This document shows positions 1-4,658 of a stretch of 7,072 nucleotides of DNA, piece by piece. The position numbers and the translations under genes were made by a program. The stretch comes from JAUNKE01 sp041784625 (GTDB lineage: Bacteria > Bacillota > Clostridia > Peptostreptococcales > Filifactoraceae), in contig JBHBDS010000203.1 of the NCBI GenBank assembly GCA_041784625.1, positions 1 to 7,072 on the forward strand, given 5' to 3'. The notes beneath the pieces were generated by a model. It was not told the origin of the DNA. It saw nothing but the letters and a program-made list of their open reading frames with translations, and did not search any database. How positions within the stretch are numbered: the first letter of the stretch is position 1; every line of letters begins with the position of its first letter.

Positions 1-530
1 ACCCATTCGCCTAGCTCTTCTTTTGTCAATATATTGCGTGCAGGAATCCCCACCGCCGTCGCTCCTGCTGGCACATCTTTGAGCACGACCGCATTGGCGC
101 CGACTTTGGAATCATCCCCCAAGTGAATCGGTCCCAAGACTTTTGCTCCCGTTGAGATCATCACCCGATTGCCAACAGTCGGATGTCGCTTGCCTTTTTG
201 CTTGCCTGTACCGCCGAGCGTCACCTGATGAAAAATGATGCAATAATCGCCGACTTCTGCGGTTTCGCCGATCACTACGCCCATCCCATGGTCGATAAAA
301 AGACATTTGCCGATTTTTGCTCCAGGGTGAATTTCAATTCCCGTAAGAAAACGACTCGTCTGCGAAACAAATCGAGCGAGAAAATAGAGTTTTCTCCTGT
401 ACAAAAAATGGGCGATGCGGTGATAAAAAATCGCATGAACTCCCGAATAGTTGATGAGCACCGAGAGTTTGCTTTTTGCTGCTGGGTCATTTTCGAGATA
501 AAACTCCAGTAGCTCTCGTAGATTTTTCAT
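1..530 (-). CDS. cysE: Serine O-acetyltransferase (C-terminus beyond the window)
   Basis: Acetylates L-serine with acetyl-CoA to O-acetylserine, the first committed step of cysteine synthesis, in the cytoplasm. 176 codons are visible and the C-terminus is cut by the window edge. Residues 1-62 form the helical N-terminal part; from about 65 a left-handed beta-helix of hexapeptide repeats follows. Recognisable blocks are IEIHPGAKIG (65-74), FIDHGMGVVIGET (78-90) with the expected catalytic His at 81, FHQVTLGGTGK (100-110), KRHPTVG (114-120) and VGIPAR (160-165). The short N-terminus matches the Gram-positive type (Bacillus CysE is about 217 aa). Its ATG shares one base with the cysK stop codon (TAATG), and GAGGGG, 8 nt upstream inside cysK, serves as ribosome binding site, so translation should be coupled to cysK. 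The C-terminal tail that docks into CysK cannot be seen. Confidence 0.95.
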   Translation of the reverse strand, partial: MKNLRELLEFYLENDPAAKSKLSVLINYSGVHAIFYHRIAHFLYRRKLYFLARFVSQTSRFLTGIEIHPGAKIGKCLFIDHGMGVVIGETAEVGDYCIIFHQVTLGGTGKQKGKRHPTVGNRVMISTGAKVLGPIHLGDDSKVGANAVVLKDVPAGATAVGIPARNILTKEELGEW

Positions 531-1438
531 TAGAACAACCCCTCGATGGAAAGGTATCTTGATCCGCCATCCGGTGCAATTGCGAGGACTCTTTTGCCTT
601 TACCAAGTTTTTTGGCGACTTCGAGCGCTGCATAGACCGCTGCTCCCGAGGAGATTCCGACAAAAATTCCTTCTTTTTGCGCAAGCTGTCTTGTGATCTC
701 CATCGCTGTATCATTGTCCACCTGAAGCACCTCGTCCACCACCGTCGCATCATAATTCTTTGGCACAAAACCTGCGCCGATCCCTTGAATTTTGTGTGGT
801 CCTGCTGCGCCACCGCTGATCACTGGGGATGCGGATGGCTCGACCCCGATGATTTGGATATTCTCATACGCATTTTTGAGCCCTGCGCCAACACCAGAGA
901 TTGTTCCACCGGTTCCAATCCCTGCAACAAAAGCGTCGAGATTCGAAAAATCTTCCAGAATTTCCATCGCTGTCGTATGTTTGTGATACTGTGGGTTCGA
1001 CGGATTATCAAACTGACTCAGCATGATATATCCTTTGGTGTCCACAAGTTCTTGCGCTTTTTCAATCGCACCTTTCATCCCTTTTGCGCCATCAGTCAAA
1101 ATCAGCTCCGCGCCATACGCCGCTAGCATTCTTTTGCGCTCGATCGACAATGTGTCTGGCATTGTGAGAACGACCTTGTATCCTTTTGCTGCGCCGATCA
1201 TCGCAATACCAATCCCTGTGTTACCGCTGGTTGGTTCGACAATCGTGTCACCCTGCTTAAGTTTTCCTGCAAGCACCAAATCTCGAATCATCCCCAGAGC
1301 CGCACGATCCTTCACCGAGCCCGATGGATTAAAATATTCAAGCTTGACATAAATCTCTGCCATATCTTCTGTAACCAATTTATTTAGTTTTACCGCTGGC
1401 GTTTTTCCTACTAGATCCAAAATATTTTCGTATACCAT
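530..1438 (-). CDS. cysK: Cysteine synthase A (O-acetylserine sulfhydrylase)
   Basis: PLP enzyme that replaces the acetate of O-acetylserine with sulfide to give L-cysteine. 302 aa, close to the usual 305-325. The PLP Schiff-base lysine is K43 in NPSGSVKDR (37-45); the substrate loop TSGNTG is at 70-75; the PLP-phosphate loop GIGTGGTISG is at 173-182; ISSGAA near the C-terminus carries the residue expected to contact the pyridine nitrogen. It is followed by cysE with a one-base overlap, so the two enzymes of the pathway are made together. No good Shine-Dalgarno precedes the ATG; a (GA)7 tract sits there instead. A promoter could lie between the scfA terminator and the ATG (TTGTTG at 1492-1497, 17 nt, TTTAGT at 1469-1474, minus strand), but it is weak; read-through from scfA is the alternative. 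I see no T-box or S-box leader, and there is no room for one. Confidence 0.96.
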   Translation of the reverse strand: MVYENILDLVGKTPAVKLNKLVTEDMAEIYVKLEYFNPSGSVKDRAALGMIRDLVLAGKLKQGDTIVEPTSGNTGIGIAMIGAAKGYKVVLTMPDTLSIERKRMLAAYGAELILTDGAKGMKGAIEKAQELVDTKGYIMLSQFDNPSNPQYHKHTTAMEILEDFSNLDAFVAGIGTGGTISGVGAGLKNAYENIQIIGVEPSASPVISGGAAGPHKIQGIGAGFVPKNYDATVVDEVLQVDNDTAMEITRQLAQKEGIFVGISSGAAVYAALEVAKKLGKGKRVLAIAPDGGSRYLSIEGLF

Positions 1439-1441
1439 AAT

Positions 1442-1456
1442 TCTCTCTCTCTCTCT
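1442..1456 (-). repeat. (GA)7 dinucleotide tract at the cysK ribosome binding site
   Basis: Seven GA units (read on the minus strand) end 4 nt before the cysK ATG. They are the only purine-rich sequence at the proper distance, so the tract itself probably works as an imperfect Shine-Dalgarno sequence. Gain or loss of units would move the nearby GGTGAAG motif relative to the start codon. That is an inference; the tract is short enough to be stable in practice. Confidence 0.7.
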
Positions 1457-1495
1457 TCACCATTTCCTACTAAATCACTATGTTTTTTTGCCAAC

Positions 1496-1522
1496 AAAAA
1501 AGCTGAGGCAGCAGCCCCAGCT
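1496..1522 (-). terminator. Intrinsic terminator of scfA
   Basis: On the minus strand AGCTGGGGC and GCCTCAGCT form a 9-bp stem with one G-U pair and a TGCT loop (1501-1522). A run of T (1496-1500) follows directly. It starts 12 nt after the scfA stop codon and separates scfA from cysK. Confidence 0.9.
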
Positions 1523-1534
1523 ATGCATGCAGAA

Positions 1535-1681
1535 TTATTTTCTTCTTTCACACTCTTGGTTGGCTACTGTACAAGAAGTTTTGCACGCTGACTGACAGGA
1601 TGTCTGACATTCGCCGCAACCTTTTTTCTCTGCATCTTTTTTTAGATTGTTTGTTGTAAGAGTTTTTATATGTTTTTTCAT
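1535..1681 (-). CDS. scfA: SCIFF ranthipeptide precursor (six cysteines in forty-five residues)
   Basis: Encodes 48 aa. The leader MKKHIKTLTTNNLKK (1-15) and the core with GCGECQTSCQSACK (21-34) and TSCTVANQEC (35-44) match the SCIFF family, found in almost all Clostridia. There are exactly six cysteines: 22, 25, 29, 33, 37 and 44. In the studied family members a radical SAM maturase with extra iron-sulfur clusters joins a core cysteine to a threonine through a thioether; the pair C33-T38 here has the spacing of the reported Cys-Thr link. The role of mature SCIFF is not settled. The gene has AGGAGG 8 nt before its ATG, a near-consensus promoter and its own terminator, so it looks like a strongly expressed single-gene unit. 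The maturase gene, normally adjacent, is absent on both sides: cysK lies downstream and a B3/4-domain gene upstream. The gene is easily missed because of its size. Confidence 0.95.
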   Translation of the reverse strand: MKKHIKTLTTNNLKKDAEKKGCGECQTSCQSACKTSCTVANQECERRK

Positions 1682-1714
1682 TGAAACATCCTCCTAAGAA
1701 TTCACTGATACTTT

Positions 1715-1743
1715 ATTATACAGCCACAACAAAGATATTGCAA
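1715..1743 (-). promoter_or_regulatory. Sigma-A promoter of scfA
   Basis: On the minus strand TTGCAA (1743-1738), a 17-nt spacer and a perfect TATAAT (1720-1715). Transcription would start near 1708, giving a 5' leader of about 27 nt that ends in the strong AGGAGG of scfA. Confidence 0.85.
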
Positions 1744-1750
1744 GTTTTTT

Positions 1751-1843
1751 CTACTTTTCATCCTTGATTTTGCCCGTGATATGCTCGATGGTGATCATAA
1801 AAACACGAGATGCTTTGGCAACATGATCAAGGCACTCTTTTTC
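1751..1843 (-). pseudogene. C-terminal remnant, possibly of a PNPOx-like flavoprotein
   Basis: Directly after the TAA of the B3/4 gene, and in the same frame, 30 sense codons run to a TAG. They include VFMITIEHITGK, which reads like a genuine protein end. From memory, pyridoxamine 5'-phosphate oxidase-like flavoproteins (the nitroimidazole-reductase type) of Clostridia often end in a strand of the form I.IEHITGK, so I read this as the last piece of a lost gene whose body was deleted. It has no start of its own with a ribosome binding site. Alternatives are chance, or a C-terminal extension made by stop-codon read-through. The family match is from memory and was not tested. Confidence 0.4.
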
Positions 1844-2551
1844 TTACGAAATCACAATTTCTGAATTTGCCTGATCTAGCACAAAAATCTCGAAGCCGCC
1901 ACCAAGATTTTTTTCTACAAGCGTTGCAAGCTCCTCCAATGCACTTCTAAACTCCTCTTCTCTGCTTTCGTCAACGAGCTCGATGCACAAGAACGCATTG
2001 GTCGTTTTTTCGGTCAACATAGTACGCACAGACTCACGCCAATTCCAGCAGCGACAGATTGCACCCGCATCATCTTTGTACACAATTTCTCCCTCGTATG
2101 GAGGCGCACTTTCCTCTGAGCCAAGCGTGATGAACGGCTCGCTCCCATCCGCTTTGGTCAGTCGCACATCGCCCTCAAAGGTGTCAATATCCTCTCCACC
2201 ACATGGCATTGCATATTTTAGCGAAATGGAATTGTAAATATCAACCAGCGGATTGATGGTGCCGATATGATCGCCTTTCTCCACTCGTTTCATCAACGCC
2301 TCGATGGAAGATCTTGCACCCTTTTTTGTTTTGAATTTCTGGAATGCCTCTCGCCATACTTTGATCACCGCATTGCTGCTGAAATCTCCAGATGGCAAAT
2401 GAGTCATCGCCTGCTTTTCTCCCTCAAGAAGAAGTTCTTTGTACTTGCTCGGGTCTTCAATTTGATTGTTAAGCCCCTTGACTACAACGATTCCGATTTT
2501 TGCCTGTGGAAATAGTTCCCAAAAATCTTTCTCAATCACAAATTTTTTCAT
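1844..2551 (-). CDS. Solo B3/4-domain protein (PheRS-beta editing-domain relative)
   Basis: 235 aa, soluble, with no signal peptide or membrane segment. It matches free-standing B3/4 proteins (COG3382 type), whose domain in phenylalanyl-tRNA synthetase beta hydrolyses mischarged Tyr-tRNA(Phe). Typical blocks are NPLVDIYNSISL (100-111), the glycine turn PCGGEDID (116-123), GEIVYKDDAG (154-163) and CRCWNWRES (167-175) followed by a threonine-containing helix. A role in clearing mischarged tRNA is an inference from the domain; the substrate is unknown. The start at 2551 is chosen because GGAG lies 6 nt before this ATG and the family begins here. The frame stays open to 2671, but that stretch overlaps a hairpin leader and encodes nothing recognisable. 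The gene stands alone: scfA downstream has its own promoter, and the toxin gene upstream diverges. Confidence 0.85.
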   Translation of the reverse strand: MKKFVIEKDFWELFPQAKIGIVVVKGLNNQIEDPSKYKELLLEGEKQAMTHLPSGDFSSNAVIKVWREAFQKFKTKKGARSSIEALMKRVEKGDHIGTINPLVDIYNSISLKYAMPCGGEDIDTFEGDVRLTKADGSEPFITLGSEESAPPYEGEIVYKDDAGAICRCWNWRESVRTMLTEKTTNAFLCIELVDESREEEFRSALEELATLVEKNLGGGFEIFVLDQANSEIVIS

Positions 2552-2570
2552 CTTTTTCTCCTTTTTTATA

Positions 2571-2642
2571 CAAAAATTGCCTCCGCACTTCTTCTCAGAC
2601 CTAATGAAGCACAAAGGCATACGCCGACTACCCGATGGCAGT
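2571..2642 (-). promoter_or_regulatory. Structured leader with terminator-like hairpin before the B3/4 gene
   Basis: Read on the minus strand. A first hairpin (2642-2627) pairs ACTGCC with GGTAGT around ATCG. A second (2618-2579) pairs GCCTTTGTGCTTC with GAAGTGCGGAGGC, 13 bp including four G-U pairs, around a 14-nt loop. AATTTTTG (2578-2571) follows, as in an intrinsic terminator, and the ribosome binding site comes about 10 nt later. This layout suggests transcription attenuation. I compared it by eye with TPP, THF, ZTP, fluoride, c-di-GMP, cobalamin and T-box elements and found no match. A protein-binding leader or a plain terminator is also possible. Confidence 0.55.
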
Positions 2643-2643
2643 A

Positions 2644-2671
2644 AAAATATTTTGTTTTTTAATGTCATCAA
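2644..2671 (-). promoter_or_regulatory. Possible promoter of the B3/4 gene
   Basis: Minus strand TTGATG (2671-2666), 16 nt, TATTTT (2649-2644). Both boxes match the sigma-A consensus at 4 of 6 positions. The predicted start near 2637 falls just inside the first leader hairpin, so the true start may be a few bases upstream. Its -35 overlaps that of the divergent toxin promoter. Confidence 0.4.
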
Positions 2672-2691
2672 TTAAATAAATATGGTATAAT
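2662..2691 (+). promoter_or_regulatory. Promoter of the toxin gene
   Basis: A perfect TATAAT (2686-2691) preceded by TGG, an extended -10 element. The -35 is only fair: ATGTCA (2662-2667) at 18 nt. The predicted start is A2698, the first base of the AGATAGCTGA repeat. Confidence 0.75.
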
Positions 2692-2722
2692 CTCTCTAGA
2701 TAGCTGATACAGATGGTTTGCC
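2681..2722 (+). repeat. Left arm of an inverted repeat covering promoter and 5' end of the toxin RNA
   Basis: Contains TATGGTATAAT (2681-2691), AGATAGCTGA (2698-2707) and GATGGTTTGCC (2712-2722). The minus strand at 2979-2934 carries the same blocks in the same order: TATGATATAAT, AGATAGCTGA (10 of 10) and GACGGTTTGCC (10 of 11). The joints differ: 4 nt here against 8 nt in the other arm. Confidence 0.85.
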
Positions 2723-2743
2723 CTAATCTATACAGATTGGGGG
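2721..2743 (+). promoter_or_regulatory. Hairpin closing the toxin Shine-Dalgarno sequence
   Basis: CCCTAATCT (2721-2729) pairs with AGATTGGGG (2734-2742) over 9 bp with one G-U, around the loop ATAC. The 3' arm holds four of the five G of the ribosome binding site GGGGGTGAT, 8 nt before the ATG. Translation should be low until this stem opens, as in other type I toxins. Confidence 0.75.
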
Positions 2744-2751
2744 TGATGCTT

Positions 2752-2871
2752 ATGTCAAATTACGAAGCAATCAGCTTGGTATTCCAAGCAATTGTTATTG
2801 TACTGATGACTGCTGCACTTGCAGTAAGTATCATAGCCCTATTAAAAGACCGTAAAAAGTCGAAAAAATAG
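2752..2871 (+). CDS. Small hydrophobic type I toxin, TxpA/BsrG (putative holin-like) family
   Basis: 39 aa, the only protein gene on the plus strand, too short for most gene callers. The start MSNYEAISLVF fits the family pattern M-S/T-x-Y/F-E/Q-A/S-hydrophobic (TxpA begins MSTYESLMVM and BsrG MTVYESLMIM, from memory). One membrane helix spans about 8-31 and is followed by the basic tail KDRKKSKK. Such peptides insert in the cell membrane and stop growth when their antisense RNA is lost. The start is fixed by GGGGGTGAT 8 nt upstream. The stop codon is followed within 7 nt by the shared terminator, and an antisense RNA converges on the 3' end. The context fits a chromosomal type I toxin-antitoxin module. 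A phage holin is unlikely, since no phage gene is nearby. Confidence 0.85.
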   Translation: MSNYEAISLVFQAIVIVLMTAALAVSIIALLKDRKKSKK

Positions 2872-2962
2872 GAAAACGAAAACCACTGTATTTGCGGAAT
2901 TTACGGTGGTTTTCATAAAAACTCAATAAATTTGGCAAACCGTCTTTAACGGTCAGCTATCT
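2865..2962 (-). ncRNA. Predicted antisense antitoxin RNA
   Basis: A strong promoter at 2996-2969 should start an RNA at about A2962 that runs against the toxin gene and stops after the hairpin 2914-2878, where the minus strand continues with T-rich sequence (2877-2863). Its length would be about 90-100 nt. It has a 5' hairpin (ACCGT, loop TAAAG, ACGGT, 2953-2939) and overlaps the terminator and the last few bases of the toxin coding sequence, up to the whole 3' UTR if the toxin mRNA reads on to 3018. No open frame with a ribosome binding site was seen in it. Existence and ends are inferred from promoter and terminator only. Confidence 0.7.
2878..2914. terminator. Bidirectional terminator between toxin and antitoxin RNAs
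   Basis: GAAAACCACTGTA (2878-2890) and TACGGTGGTTTTC (2902-2914) form a 13-bp stem with one wobble pair and an 11-nt loop. The A-tract and T-tract lie within the stem ends, so it can act in both directions. The minus strand has further T-rich sequence after it; the plus strand does not, so the toxin mRNA may read on to the next terminator. Confidence 0.75.
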
Positions 2963-2980
2963 ATTTACATTATATCATAA
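2934..2980 (-). repeat. Right arm of the inverted repeat: promoter and 5' end of the antisense RNA
   Basis: Minus strand TATGATATAAT (2979-2969), AGATAGCTGA (2962-2953) and GACGGTTTGCC (2944-2934), matching the left arm at 2681-2722. In both arms AGATAGCTGA begins 7 nt after the last base of TATAAT, so both transcripts should begin with it. Confidence 0.85.
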
Positions 2981-2996
2981 TAGATCATTTTGTAAA
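2969..2996 (-). promoter_or_regulatory. Promoter of the antisense antitoxin RNA
   Basis: Minus strand TTTACA (2996-2991), 16 nt, TATAAT (2974-2969), the latter preceded by TGA, an extended -10. It is better than the toxin promoter at the -35, as expected when the antitoxin must be in excess. The -35 lies partly in the stem of the terminator at 2994-3012. Confidence 0.8.
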
Positions 2997-3018
2997 CTGC
3001 TTTTAGCAGTTTTTCTTT
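2994..3018 (+). terminator. Terminator for plus-strand transcripts, weak on the minus strand
   Basis: AAACTGCT (2994-3001), loop TTT, AGCAGTTT (3005-3012), then TTCTTT: a good plus-strand terminator that would end a long toxin mRNA. The same stem follows the pdxY stop codon on the minus strand, but ACAAAATG comes after it there, so pdxY termination is less sure. Confidence 0.75.
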
Positions 3019-3862
3019 ATAGCCCCAGCTCCTTTAGCAACCATGGAATATGCTGCTCAAAACTCACACCAAAGCGTCTCTCGAGATTTTCTTCTTTTGC
3101 TTTTTTGATTGCACGGTGGGTGAATGCCACGGCAAGCTCCGTGCTTTCGTACAGATTTTTGTCACGAATAAGTGCTGCAGTAACCACGCTGGCAAAAATA
3201 TCCCCTGTCCCAAAAAAATGGTCGTCAATCTTTGTTTTCTCAAAATACTCAATCTGCCCGCCCAAGCGATCATAGCATGCTGCGCCATAGAGTTCCGCCC
3301 TACTGCTAACTCCCGTGAGCACGATTTTTTCTGCTGCAAATTCTTCGCTGAGACGATGGATCAGATTCTCCACATATTCTCTATCATCGTATCGATTTTG
3401 AAATTCTTCGCCGAGCAAAAACTGCGCTTCGGTCAAATTCGGCAAGAGCACATTGGCTTTTTTGCACAGATTTCTCATGGCGCCAACCATCTCATCAGAT
3501 ATTCCCGAGTATAGTTTGCCATGATCTGCCATCACGGGATCGACGATGATCTGCGCATTATCTCCTCCAAGAGCTATTGCTTGCCCCACTGCTTCAATCT
3601 GCCGATGCGAGCCGAGGTATCCCGTTTGGATTGCGTCAAATCGCAAGTCCAGCGTTTTCCAATGCGCAATGATTTTTTTCATTTTTTCGCTGAGATCCAA
3701 AAAGGAAAAATCTCGGAACTCACCCGAATGTGTTGATAGAAGCGCCGTCGGAATGCACGAAGTCTGCACGCCTGCGCTTACGAGTATCGGTAGCGCAACC
3801 ATCATCGACACTCTCCCGATGGCAGAAATATCTTGGATCACCAATGCTTTTTTTGCTAACAT
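3017..3862 (-). CDS. pdxY: Pyridoxamine/pyridoxal kinase (ribokinase fold, PdxY-like)
   Basis: Phosphorylates B6 vitamers (pyridoxal, pyridoxamine) with ATP in the cytoplasm as part of PLP salvage. 281 aa, the usual length. The family start KKALVIQDISAIGRVSM (4-20) is followed by HSGEF (45-49), a QTGYLGS segment (79-85), DPVMADHGKLY (108-118), PNLTEAQFLLG (141-151) and the anion-hole motif GTGD (218-221), with D221 as expected catalytic base. The block NLTEAQ and the N-terminus favour pyridoxamine kinase over ThiD. AGGAGG lies only 3 nt before the ATG, an unusually short gap, and overlaps the TAG of yycI; coupling to yycI probably compensates. There is no better start downstream. It is the last gene of the yyc operon, an unusual partner for cell-wall regulators. 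Confidence 0.9.
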   Translation of the reverse strand: MLAKKALVIQDISAIGRVSMMVALPILVSAGVQTSCIPTALLSTHSGEFRDFSFLDLSEKMKKIIAHWKTLDLRFDAIQTGYLGSHRQIEAVGQAIALGGDNAQIIVDPVMADHGKLYSGISDEMVGAMRNLCKKANVLLPNLTEAQFLLGEEFQNRYDDREYVENLIHRLSEEFAAEKIVLTGVSSRAELYGAACYDRLGGQIEYFEKTKIDDHFFGTGDIFASVVTAALIRDKNLYESTELAVAFTHRAIKKAKEENLERRFGVSFEQHIPWLLKELGL

Positions 3863-3869
3863 ATTCCTC

Positions 3870-4658
3870 CTAATTTCGAAATGCTGGGGTGTAAATCACT
3901 TTTCCATCCTGCGTAATAATTCGCCAATGCGGAAACGCACGAGCATTTTTCACCTTGTACAATTCCTCATCCTTGAGGTCGAAGTAGTAGATAAAATCGA
4001 TCCCTACAATCACATCCCCTGCCGAAAGCTCTGGCAAAATGTTGAGAATCGCTTCAACCGAAGTGATCGCAGTTTTTTTCTGAGATGCTTCTTCTCTTGC
4101 GTCAATCATAATCGCTGTCACGGTTATCGTTTCGCTCCCAAACTCGAATCGGACATAGCTCTCCTCATAGATTATCGTGTTCAGCACAGGATTATACTCC
4201 AAGCAGCAATCCTTGATTTGTTTGAGATAAAACCCGTAACCTGGAAAATATTCCGTCAAAAAATTTTGTGCAAATCGCTTTTGACCATCCTCGGTGTTGA
4301 GATTGATATCCAAGGCAGGCGGTAAATCCGTTTTTGGGATAAACACTTGGATTTTTTTTGTGTTCTCCAAGGTGAGAATCTCATCAAAATTTGCGTAGAG
4401 CTTTGGAAAATTCTCCTGATCCATATTTTGATATTCGACATTCATCGTACCGAGGTTATATAGTGTACGCGGAATATCTACCGCAACCTCTACTTGATGC
4501 AGCGCTAACAATTGTTCCAAGTCCTCCAAGGTACTTTGTGAAAAATACGGATTATCGATCGAGGCATTGTTATTGTGTCCGAAAATGCTGAAGAGCAAAA
4601 TCAGATTGAGCACCAAAAGCAGAGCGATGATATAATTTTTTGCTTTGCGCCAGTCCAT
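3870..4658 (-). CDS. yycI: WalK-regulating membrane protein YycI
   Basis: 262 aa. A short cytoplasmic start MDWRKAKNYI is followed by one membrane helix (about 9-26) and an extracytoplasmic domain, the plan of YycI. The N-terminal MDW-x-K-x-K motif is typical. In Bacillus, YycI and YycH form a complex through their membrane helices and restrain the WalK sensor kinase; in Staphylococcus they activate it. The sign here is unknown. The ATG shares one base with the yycH stop codon (TAATG) and has a strong GGAGGTGAT 6 nt upstream. The end FPHWRIITQDGKVIYTPAF resembles the last strands of the family, so the gene looks complete. Confidence 0.88.
   Translation of the reverse strand: MDWRKAKNYIIALLLVLNLILLFSIFGHNNNASIDNPYFSQSTLEDLEQLLALHQVEVAVDIPRTLYNLGTMNVEYQNMDQENFPKLYANFDEILTLENTKKIQVFIPKTDLPPALDINLNTEDGQKRFAQNFLTEYFPGYGFYLKQIKDCCLEYNPVLNTIIYEESYVRFEFGSETITVTAIMIDAREEASQKKTAITSVEAILNILPELSAGDVIVGIDFIYYFDLKDEELYKVKNARAFPHWRIITQDGKVIYTPAFRN

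Noticed and set aside
792..1352. Several plus-strand open frames opposite cysK
   Set aside because: All lie within the conserved cysK coding sequence, and their products are low-complexity readings of the opposite strand.
1791..1829. Inverted repeat TGATCAT/ATGATCA as terminator of the B3/4 gene
   Set aside because: Only 7 bp, with a loop of more than 20 nt and no T-run after it; probably chance.
2579..2618. TPP riboswitch, because of the CTGAGA-like string in the hairpin loop
   Set aside because: The other conserved TPP segments (GAACCTGAT and the following stem) are missing, and the string lies in a simple loop.
2552..2671. Forty-residue N-terminal extension of the B3/4 protein, starting at 2671
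   Set aside because: No ribosome binding site at that start, no family similarity, and the stretch contains the promoter-like boxes and two hairpins. The ATG at 2551 has GGAG at the right distance.
2752..2871. Phage holin
   Set aside because: Too short, and without phage neighbours. The antisense RNA and closed ribosome binding site fit a type I toxin better.
3546..4325. A 259-codon open frame on the plus strand opposite pdxY and yycI
   Set aside because: It crosses two well-supported genes, has no recognisable protein features and no ribosome binding site. It is a shadow of their codon use.
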